From assembly GCF_001949145.1 (NCBI RefSeq), contig NW_019091553.1, positions 441,442 through 482,847 of the forward strand: 41,406 nucleotides of DNA, in the 5' to 3' direction. The DNA is from Acanthaster planci. Lineage: Eukaryota > Echinodermata > Asteroidea > Valvatida > Acanthasteridae. Both the position numbers and the translations under genes were made by a program. This document shows, in pieces, positions 11,701 to 23,700 of this stretch. The notes beneath the pieces were generated by a model. The model ran no database searches. It was not told the origin of the DNA and saw only the letters and a list, made by a program, of their open reading frames with translations. Each line of letters begins with the position of its first letter. The stretch's first letter is position 1.

Positions 11701-14700
11701 AGGCATTCTTGCCCTTCATGGGATGAGTTTCAAGAGTTATAGCGCAAATAGCCGTAAGAGTCGGTAGGTCTGCAGTGGACGGATGTGGTGAGTTGCCGTT
11801 AATGGGCAGTTTGATGTCGAGGGATGTGACGGTTTCATCTGACATTTCTGAAGTGAAGTGTAAGGCTGGGTGGAGGTTCTCAGCGTAATCAATGAATTTC
11901 TGGACATCCTTCCTTGTGCCCGATGTAGCACCAATAATATCACTGTACCTTTTGTATAGCAATGGTGTCGGCCCTGGAAAGTTAGGCACCATCTTCGCCT
12001 AGAGATGACCAACAAAAAGGCAGGCATGGAATGTACCCATCCTTAATCTCTCGGCAACGTCTTTGGTCTGCAAGTAGTTTTTCCCATTAAAGCTGCAGAT
12101 GTTGATGGTCAGGACCATTTCAGCGAGCCAGAGGAGGGTAACAGTCCAAGAAATTGACAAGTGTAACTAGGCAGTCAGTGTTGGCGGCAGGATTGTCGTC
12201 AGGATGAGGAGCAGTCAACATGAAGAGCGGGAGCAGTTAACACTTGCTGCCAACTCCAGTCGTCCAGCTGGTGCCCACCCACTGGTCTCAACAAACCTCT
12301 AGAACGGGTCATTGAGAATTGCCGCTCTGATATTCGCCGCATTGACTTCCGCACCCGTTACGCCAAGTCCAACATCTCCAAATCGAAACAGCAAGCCTTG
12401 CGTGCTATGGAGAGTCAAAAGTGGACAACTCCATTCGCTTATTTTTTGCTAGTAGGTTTTCGGGATTTTGGACTTTGCGTAAAGCATTTTTAAAATAACG
12501 CAATTTTCCGCAGGCAAAAATTCGGATTTACTTTAACAAGTCACGCGGCGCTTCAAAAGTTGGCAACTAAACCTTCTAATTTCCACTAGCAAATTTGATT
12601 TGATGCTCAAAAAGAGGACAACCCAATTTACTCATTTTCTGCCCGTAAATTTTGTGGTTTTTTGATTTTGCACCACCCCTTTTCATAAAACCCAATTTTC
12701 TGCTAGCAGAAATTTAGATAGTACTTTGATGCCAGTCTTCCTAAGACCGTTCCATTTCAACGTAGGGGGAAAAGGGTCCTTTCAATGTTCTAATTGTTCC
12801 CTTTTGGACCACCCCGGCGCCATTGGCAAAGTAAAATCCAAATTTCCTCAATTCCTGGGATTGGGCAACTGCAAAATACCCGAAATTCTACCGGCAGAAG
12901 ATGAGACAATGGGGTTGAACACTTTTGGAGCATGAGAGTAATTTTGCCAGTGAGAATTTGAAGTTTTCGTCGTCCACTTTTGACGCACCACGAGAGTTGT
13001 TAAAGTAAAAGCCAAATTTTGATTAGCGGAAAATTGCGTTTTTTGAAAATGCTATACGCAAAGTCCAAAATCCCGAAAATCTACTAACAGAAAATGCGAA
13101 AATGGGGTTGTCCACTTTTGACACTCCATAGCGTTCACTCAAGGATAAATATAAATTTGATATCGAAAGAGCTGATACCGGTGGTGCCACGTTGGTCTGT
13201 CTAAAGATCTCTGTCTGTTGGAGGCCGAACCTCAGCTTTCCGACACATCTTCCGCCTACTGAGCTGCCCAAGTACTGTAACTTTGTTATGTCTTTCATTG
13301 TCTGCCATCTGCCGTCGCACGTGAAGGACACTTACGACGCTTTCCGTACTTTCGTCGACTTCACAATCATTGGCCCGTTACATATTCAAGTCTCTATACA
13401 CTTGCATCCTTCACGCTGACCGCCTAGTTGCGCTTCCTCACTTTTTCAAACGTCGTCTGGCTTGTGACATTTCATCCGGTGAGCGCTACTTCTATTTTAT
13501 TTCCGATTCTTCCATGCTCTACGGTGCTACGCAGTACATCAATTTGTTTAACGTTATTCCACCTTCCACTCGCGTTTGTGTGATAACCATAGAGCTATAA
13601 ACAGCTGTACCGCATACTAAACCCCGCGTAATGCACTATTCTAATTCAACGCATTGCGCTAGTTTTAAGCCAAAAATAAAAGCGCATATCTGGCAGAGGC
13701 CGTACGTTTGCGGCATAGGCCCTTATAACATCTTTACTGCAAATCAAGTTTGCCTGAAGATAATAATCATTACAACGCTCACACTCGCGAAGCACGGAGC
13801 AAAAAGAGGTCTTCAAATTAAATCAAATTACAAGAGCGCTAACTTCTCATTGTCTGCACGGAGAACATTTTTTTGAATCCATGTGCTTGCTTGTAAAACA
13901 TTCAAAATCAGAAGATATGGAATGAATATCGAATTATGTACTCTAAATGCATGTGCACCGGATACCAAGAAAATCAGATTAAAAGCATCACGGCAAAATC
14001 TATCTGCAGCGCATACTGGCCTGCGTTTGGGTTGTCCGATTTCAAATATGCATGTTTATTTATGGCTGCCTTTCGATGAATAAGTTCAGCTAAATTAAAT
14101 CGTGCCCTTAATTCAGTCAGTGTTGAGTAAGTTGACAGCTCTGGAGCGGCGGCTGTCGTGCGCATCGGGTACTGATAAAAACCGATTAAAAAGTGAGGGC
14201 AAAATGTGCAGCGCATAAGCACATGCGTTGGTGTTTTTGGAGCAGAGCAAAATGAAACGCTCATTACTGATTTTGCAGGATGTTTACATATCGGCTTTGC
14301 TGACATATCGTTTTAGAAAACAGACGCAGATGTTATGCAAATAGCCGTACAAAAGCCATACAAAATTTGGCGTTTTCCATAGGTTTGTGCGCAAACATGG
14401 ATGCGCCCAGTAGGCATCGCTCAGTTTGTATATGAGTCAGCGCTCTGATTTTTATGTTAACTCTATGAGTCTAAGCCAAATCCACTTGTTTCGAAAACGC
14501 CATTCGTTGCGCGTACTCAGCGTGACCCGTGTCAAATGCGCATAAACGTGCAGGCCTATGGTGTGAGTGCGGGGGAGGGAGGCAACGGCTTGTGTGCCTT
14601 TTCCATTCAGTACAAGCCCCATTTATTTCTGCTAGGAGCGAATAGCTCTGTGGTCTGTGTCCTGTATACCGGTACCACTCAGCCTTTTGGCCTCCTGGTT

Positions 14701-17700
14701 AGTTCAGTTTCTGGCCGGGGTTCATCGTTTCTTTCCCGGTACAAAAAGTCATACACGTCAAAAACGTCATACGTCAAACGTACGTGTGCGGGTGACATGG
14801 AATGACGTGACGAGCACACCCCGGGATCCAAATTATGTGTTTGTGCAACCTTAACCCAATGGGATGCGTCCTGTATCCCCTTGTCGTGTACATGTGAGAA
14901 GAATAAAAGGCAATGGGGAACGTGAACAATACACGCAGTCCCACAGTGAGCAAAGTCTCCCTGGAAATTGACTTATCACCTGTATATGCCAAGTTAGGTT
15001 ATTATATTAAGATAATGCTGAAAAGGCAGCGCCTCGAAACGTAAAACTTACCTGGGATGCCATTATACAGATAGCCAAATGAACAGACATGCCAATAAAC
15101 ACCTAATGTGGGGACCTTATCAGCGTCGTTTCTGGCTTTCCACTTCTCATTTTTATCACTTTCTTCAGCGGTCCATTATACGCAGCATCTTAAACACTCG
15201 TCTTGTTCAACTAGTAGACACTGTTTTTTTGTACAGGCGTTTGAATGTAAGGCCCCTCCATACTATGGTTGCTTTGCAATCTTCTCCCCTCACCCAGCTT
15301 GAAATAGTTGGATTTACTATTACTTGATTTACTCTGGTTCACGGCCTTAAACTAAACTGTGTTCTTCTGAGAAATTTCTCATTTTGATCATGGGCATCAT
15401 GACACAATTTTCAAAGGAGGGGTGCCATTGACAAATTTGTGTAGTCCGATTCCCCGACCTACCACTTACTTCACCCCTTTTTCTTTGCCATTTTGTGTCT
15501 TTTCTTGCAGAAGGCTCCTTGATTTTGCCCCCAAATGACTACTGTCAAATCCGTATCCCCGATCCTCCAGCGATGCTCGCGCAAATGATGTACAATTACA
15601 TTGGATTTCCCATCCATACTGTATCTGATATCCAAGGTTAAGTTCGTTACGTTTTGCTGCTTTGAAATTAAGAGTCTTAAGATTTAACAGCAGTTGGATT
15701 TCAGCAAATGCAAGTAACGTTAGAGTGTGTTTACATGTATATCTCCTTATTCGAGATACAGAGGATACTTTTCAAACAGTTTCGCGTACCAATTATTGTT
15801 ATAACGATCACAATTATTTCTTAGCCAATACGAGGGTGACATTATATATGCAAGAATGTATACTTTAAGGCTCTTTTCCAGCTTGATGTAAGAAAAAAAA
15901 TGTTGCAGCCGTGGAAGCACACATCCTCGGGTTTTGCAACATTGGCGTTCGCAGAAAATTCTTTTGGCAGCTTTTGCTAAGTTGTTGGTAAAAAAATATT
16001 ACTCAACGTGGCAAAACATTTGTTGTTTCGAATGTATTCCTTGGCGAAAAATAAATTTAAAACAACAATGTGCATTTGTTAGTCCTTCTAATCGCTATTC
16101 CAATTTTACCCTGCCTCTAATCATACATTTTTTCGATTATTATCACTACCCTCGCCTAACGAGGCTCAAGTTTGACCTAGTTCAACATAGTGGGATACTT
16201 AAATCTTACAATGAAGGGTTTTAAGATCGCGTAAGGTATAGTGGGAACCAACATGGCGCACGAAGACCGTACCCATGGAAACAAGGTTGGGGTGTGTGAC
16301 CACAGATCTCTATACACTGGTAGGCAGCTCTGCTCTGCGAATTGATGAAGCAACTGCGCGGTCATCTTAGGCTATATTCAATACGCCATTTTCCAAGTCA
16401 CCGGCTTTTAGCGCCGTGTATGAATGCACTTAGTGAATGGACTGAATTTGGGAGGTCATTTTATTGAAAATCCGAAGATGGCCGCGCGGTCACTTCAATT
16501 TACACGTAGGAAGTCACTGCTGAGCTGCCTATCCAGTGTAAAGAGATCAGTGTGTGTGGCCGTCTTCTATCGGTGGATAATACACTACCATTGTGAGCAG
16601 GCTACGAACACGCGCACAGCATGAACGCAGTCCAGGAAGTGGACTATCTCGTAGTAGGCCTACACGGAACACAGACGCACTACATTAATCTGCCTCCCAC
16701 TTGCGTCCGTGTGATGACTAATAGAATTAATAATGCTACTCACTTTCTTTAAAAGTGACATCATACAGAATGTTTGGTGAAATTAAACCACATAGTAACG
16801 ATGAAAAAATAAGAAATAAAAATACCTAACAGGTTAAAACGCTTACCACTGTTTGGTTGTTATGATCCAGGTAGTAAGTATAATGCAATGGATCGACTGC
16901 ATACGCCAACATAAATGACGAATGGATGCTTGTTGACGAAGCGTATAACGTCATGCCAGATACAACCGTTGGTCGACTTAGATCAATAATGATTTGGTTC
17001 CTAGTGAAGTAGGGTAAAGCTTCGTCAATAGTTTCTAAGATCCACAGGTCTGGCAAGGGCCGGCCTGGTCTCAGACTGTCTATTGGATTCACATAAAGAG
17101 TCTTGCTGCTCGACGCCGTGATACGTTCATCTTCGATGGTTCCGTCCTCCATTCCTAACGTGTCCTTGCATTCTGAAGGTCAGGAAGTGAAGGTAATAAA
17201 ACAACAACATAAGAAATGATTTAATAGCTAATCCCGTCCATCTTATGGACAAGTGATTAATTCAATTTGTTTGTTGTTAGTTGAGGTTTTAATGGGTTGT
17301 TAAGCAATGTAAAATAAGGAACTCTTTAGATTAAATTGCATAACAGTGCATTGATTACAATCAGTTAATCTTTGGATGTAAATATTGTTTGATTCGAATT
17401 TTATATTCCCTTCTGTTGGTAATTAGAAACGGAAAATCACAAACCTTTACATCCAAGAAGTTCAAAGCGAAGACAAGGTCTTGCATGCCATGTGAGAGCT
17501 ACAATCCGCACCTGGCGTCCTATTATTGGCTGTTCAAAGAAATTCTCTACGGGTGTGTTCTGATCGGTGTTCGCGACAAAGCTCTGAAATAATTGAATAC
17601 ATCGAAGACAAATCAGTACTTCCTCTCTTTTTGTCTAAAATACTTCATCAGTTCTTAAAATCAGATTATACCGGTAATCGTCCTATATCAAGAGATATGT

Positions 17701-20700
17701 CTGTTGCAGACGGAGTTATAATAGCTCCAGTCTATGATAACTCGACAGGAGTCCGACTCGAATTACAATTTTGGCGACTCAACACAGGTTTCAAGCAAAT
17801 GACTTCACTAGACTCGATTCCCTCCTCAAAGACCCTACTCGCTTGAAAGTTTATAAGACTCAGCAATATTTCCAGCAATTTCGTAGCAATATTTCCAGTG
17901 ATTACAGTGCCGGTTAAGGATATTCACATATTATCATCAAAGTAATATGTGGTGGGACCGCATGTAATAACCCAGAGGTAAATATAAAATTCCAAAAATG
18001 ACTTTCTCGCTTGTTTTCATTTATCACGTTTTATAGAAATATGCATACTGCAGAGTTATAATGACTCTAAATGGCTTGAGCAACATACTTGACTAGACTT
18101 GACTAATTTTGATTTTTTCGCCGAATGACTCCACTCGACTCCAAATGACTCGAGTCACAGCTTTGCAATGACTCGACTTGAATCACAAACACCAGTCCCT
18201 CGTTAAAACTCTGGTATATAAGATGCTTCCAATTTTCATGTTATGTTGGAATCTTAAAAAATGACTACGGCGATTTGGCAAAAATGCTGATAGTAATTAA
18301 TACAAAATCGTTGTTGAAAGATTGTGTACTCTCTCAAAATGTCTCCTGTAAGCTAAGAATTCATGTGATAATTAGAATGTGGATTTGACATCTATCAAAC
18401 GCTTTTTAGACACATTACCAATGATTCTTCCTTCCTCTAGAGGAACTCACGAAGTAACACCAAAGGCCGCCCTGGTTGTTACGTTTCTCTCTCCCTTTTA
18501 ATTGTTTTTATTAGGACGGGTAAGTATTACAACATTAGAGGTGCGTCTTTACGGTGAAAGTTTTTCAGAGTAGCAGTTTCCTTGAATTGAGACACATAAT
18601 TATGTTTTATTGTGATTCACAGGAAAAATAAACATCAAAATGATAAAAGGCACCCCATACTGTCGTCCGACATGGCTGCATTCATGGCTGCATGGCGTAT
18701 AAAATATTGACATACAAAAATAATGTAATTAATAATGATTTATCACAATTTGAAATTAATGCAATCCCAAGTTTAAAAATCTTGACGGATAATTTTAGTA
18801 TTAAAATCTTTTTAGAAATTTAATTTTTGTCATCTTCCTTTTCTTTTGTTGCGATTTTATTTAATTGTCAGAAGCTACGAGAATGTGAAACTTCGAAAAT
18901 GTGATCTGCTTTTTAAAAATCTATGATTTTTTATTACTGATTTACTGCAGCACTACTTCTATGCATGGTGACAGGGGTGCGGCAATTACAAGTCTAACGA
19001 AGCCCTGAAACTGGTACCCAGGCTACTGTCTGGTGTGCTACTGTGGGAACATGAAGCCAGAATACCAGCTAAGTTTTCACCATGCCTTGTCGTATACATA
19101 GTGCAGGGCAAACGCCGGTGGTGAACTTTGTACTCTTAGTTAAACTTTCAAATTCATTCAAATCACGTCGTCGGTATCAAAAGTCATACAATTTGGCTTC
19201 AGAGACCAAAACCAAAAATGTATCCGAAATCTAAGAATAAGATAATTAAACACGGCGTAAGATAAAAGCAGATGTAAACAAAATGTGTGAGGAATATTAT
19301 ATTTTCCAACAGAGGACCACGCAGAAACACATAGTCATGGAAGCTTTACTTTGACCAACAAAATAATGATAGTCCATCAACTAGGAAAATAAATACGTTT
19401 TAACCCCAAATGTACAACAAAATATTTTAGGGGGATTTTTCACTTAGTCTAAAAAGGCTGACACTCAGTTTGATTGATTTTTATTTCAGTTTTGAATTTG
19501 ATAGCTGCTGATAGCTACAGTCCTGCGGGAAAAGGAAATACTCTCTGTCCTGAGACAAGCTATGACCCCGCCACCCGGGCACACCAGCACACAGAGCCGT
19601 CTCCAATGACCAACACAGTCGGCTTGCTGGGGGTAATTCTCAAAAAAAAATGAAAAAGAAAATCGAACAACACACGAGCAAAGTACTTAAGCTAAGACAA
19701 CATGGAGCGTTCAATGGAAAATAGCTGGGGGAATCCGAATGTACCGACGTAAAGCCCCAGACTGTCAACGCCCCAAAACTTAACATCATCCTCAGACACA
19801 CCCGCCATAGCCGCAGACGTGGCCGTGCCTATGCGAAAAGAATGAGAGGTAAATCTGGCTTCGTAAAGCCCTATGAACTCAGGGGACTGGTAACGTGTAA
19901 CAGGACTCCCATCGAAATGTGACAAAAACAGGCCATAAGGGATGTGGAACAGGCAAAATAAGACAAAGTTGCCCGGACGGGGCACATCCTGTTGTGGCGG
20001 CTCTGCGCTGCTGGGATTGAAATTAGGAAACTCATTAACTGCAAATTGGAGGAAACACCCGATATGTATTAGGTATTCGTCGCATGGGGCATAACCAGAT
20101 ACCATCAAAAATGCAATAAATCGAACAATCTGAAACAGGGAGGAGTAGTTCACCGAAACCATGGCTTCGACTAAACCACTGAAAAAGATGCAAAGCCCTC
20201 TGATAAGGTAGGTTCGTGCGGGAGGCCACTGCGTCCTGCAAAAGACTCTGGACCTCTAACTGAAGACACTACACAGGTTGGTGGGCAAGAGGGTCATATC
20301 GCGGTCTGCAGCGGGTGCGAGATGACGAAATCTGGTCATCTGAAAACGTGAAAGAGCATCAGCAATGCCATTATCCAGGCCTGGAACATGCTGAGATCGA
20401 AACTGGATATTATATGTGAGACATGTCACCACGAGGCGGCGCACCAAACGCATCATTAGGTGACATTTAGACGTTTCTCTGTTGATGACACTAACTACAG
20501 CCTGATTGTCACACCAAAATATCACGGGTTTATTATGCAACTGGACAGCCCTGCTGAACCGCGAGCACAATAGGGAATAACTCCCAGCACACAATAGAAA
20601 GGGACTGATTTTTTAACATTTTTACATGCTCCCACAAACAAAACACCATTGATGTCATAGTTACATTAATGTTGTCACGGTCAAAAATCTTAATGCGTTT

Positions 20701-23700
20701 TCACGAAGAGACGCAATGCTTAACGTGTTTTGAACATGTACAAAACGTATTGCAAGTTGCAAGGAAACGGCTGAAAAGTAGGTCAACCGGATTTTCGTTT
20801 TCACAAAGTAACGTTAGCTTTGTTACATTCCCAGTTTTGCGCGCGTAAAGACACGATCACCTTCCATGTGATTATTATACATTGTTCTTACGAAGTGATG
20901 CTAACCTTTGCTAATTAATTTGGGCTAATTAACCCCTTTTTATATTAATTACTCTGGTTAAGTGAACGATTAGACATCAGACAATCATTTAAGGGATTTT
21001 CGTTACAAGAAGATGTCACAAAATACAATTTTGGTAGTTTTTTAAAGGAAGAACTTCTCTAGCGGTTATCTCAAAAACCTATTTTTCCTCAAAATCCATA
21101 TTAGCGACACTTCGTGGTGGCGGTGACGAATTTTTAAGCGAATTGTTTACCTGGTGACCAACAGAAACACGTTGTCGGTTCAAACACATAGCATTTTCAT
21201 TTCTGCGGAGTCAAACATACCTTGCCAACAGACTCAAAAGCTTCATTATCTTCTCGTTTGTATTTAACCTTGAAGGTCTGAACCCAGTACTGGCAGCACT
21301 GTGCACCTTGAGTTATCACACCCGAAATGAATAGAGCTCGGCTCAAATCAACGCTGATCCACGGATACTGGTCGGCACTGCTGGCACACCACACTGCAAA
21401 ACCGCTCGTTGTTGTCAAATTGGAGTTGTAAAGCCTTCCAAAGTGGGGTTGAAAATCGACACTTTGTACGGTTGAGGCCGTAATGGCAGAGTCTGGGACT
21501 GAGCCGTCTGCCATACCAAGAGGAGCACGGCAACCTGAAGAAAGGAGGACGAGGATGGTTTCAAGACAAGTTCAAACTGTTACAAGGGATGTGCGTGGCT
21601 GGACTTCATTGAAAGACTTCATTGTTCACTCAGCCTACTGCGTGGGTGAGATGCTGTCAATGATATCGCTGTGCTTCCCCATTCCTTTCACGGCGGACAA
21701 ACATCATGGTAGTTCTCTTAAACTACCAACAAAACTAGGCGTTAATACACCAGCGCATTGATTGTGAATTAACCTTCGACTTACAGCTTACCATTTCCAA
21801 TAAAGGAAGCAATTAAGTTCAAACATTTAGATTCAATTTCAGATCTCATATTAATTTTCATTGTTGGCGTAATATTTGTAGCGTTAAAACAAATATGTCG
21901 ATTTGTATAATTTTGAAACCTTTCAGATATATAAGAATTCAGTGTGTAATATACTACCTTGACACCCCACGATCTCGAAACGCAAGCATGCGTCTTTGTT
22001 CTGCATCTTGTCGATAAATATTCGGACGTATCTGGCTACAACTGGCGACGAGAAATACTCTGTGTTATTTTTACGAAGGAGATTTCCAGACTGCAATATG
22101 AAATAACAAAAAAGCCTGTTAAGTATTACCTTCCTTTACAAAGGCCGTTTTCCAAAACTCGACTTGGGCTCCGTCTCAGGCTTCAACTGCTTTTTTACTT
22201 CCTGACTTGAGGTTGTAAGCGCAATAGTAAGTCTGGTGGTGTCACAAAACATCAAGTAAGATGCAAAGAGCCAAATATTACAGTACTTCAATTTAAGTTA
22301 AACGCCTCAGGCTCACAATCGGGGATATGATTTCCTACACAAAGCCCGAGACGGAGACGAAGTCGAGTACTAGAAAACGGCCGAAGACAGCAAATTGTCA
22401 TGGGTAACAATTTCCTTCTTTGACGGAACACTCAGAGGTGAGAAAGGGCTCCTCTGAACGCCTTCAATGTGCGTCACGTGTCAAGGCCTATTTATTAATA
22501 AGCAACTGAAACGACATCACATTCTTTCTCGAAGTTCATCCGTAAAAGTTAATTTTCATTTTCGAATTCAACTTGCAATTCTTAAATAGGAACAGACACA
22601 AGCATATTCGAGGTGTTACTTCCTTTCCATACATGAATTATGTTCCAGTTGTTTTCCTCCTCACTGTAGCCTACGTGCAAGCCGTCGAGGATAGGCCAAT
22701 CTGTCATGCTCTCCACTCTGACACCTGATACAAAGGTTGCGTTTATCAGGTCAACTTGAATCCAGCATTCCGAGTTCGGCCTGGAAATTATTAAAATGTT
22801 TTGACTTTCATTATGAATGACGGGGAAGCCTTATATATTATTTTTGAGCCGGATAGTTTTCAATCGTTAATGCACGGCTTCCCTCAGTATTAATTTATCC
22901 TCAGCTCTACAAACCAGTCCCCTTCAAAAGGCACCTTTCCATGTGCACGTTTTCTGTGCGTGTTATGTGCGTTGCGTATTCGTCCCTGCAATGCGTTGTA
23001 CGCGCGCAAGTAACCTATTAATAATCTACGTAAAGTATGCGCAAGAATTGGAGACTTTGAGACGTTTAGTGGCGACAAAACTACCGGTCCTTTTACCCAT
23101 AGAGATCATAATAGTAAAGATAGAGGTGACAAGCCTTACCATCTCCGTTACGCAAATCTTGCCCCAGAACAAGGTGACGTGTTCGATAACGCTGCCATGC
23201 TAACGTGCACGCGCTTAAGCGGTTCATTCCGTAGTATTTTGCGGGCATGAAGCTTTTAGGTTGCACTACAGCAAAATACGCGCCCATAGAAAAACAGTGC
23301 AAAATCAGACCGAAATAGCGCCGCCTGTTGACTCTCGTGAAGAGGTTTGCCTCCGTTTTTCACTAAAAATTCAAGATTATGGTCAGAAGATCCCTTTTTG
23401 TTTCAGTGTTATGGGGGTAAGTCATGAAAAAAAATTTTTTGTATTCGCCTTTTCCGGAAGATATCCCTAAAAATAGCAGTAAAACTATGCGTTTAGCTCT
23501 GTATGTAGTGGCCCGCCTCTATCCAAAATAGGCCCGCACTTCGGGGCTTTTTTAAAGAAATACCCCGAACTGGAATTTATCAGTCCCAAATTTGGGATTT
23601 GCAGAAATATTTCTATGGTCCCTCCTGATTATGGCATGTCTTATCGTAAAACCCCGTGGGATCACAAAATTTAACGAGCTCGCGCGCAGAATTACCACCA

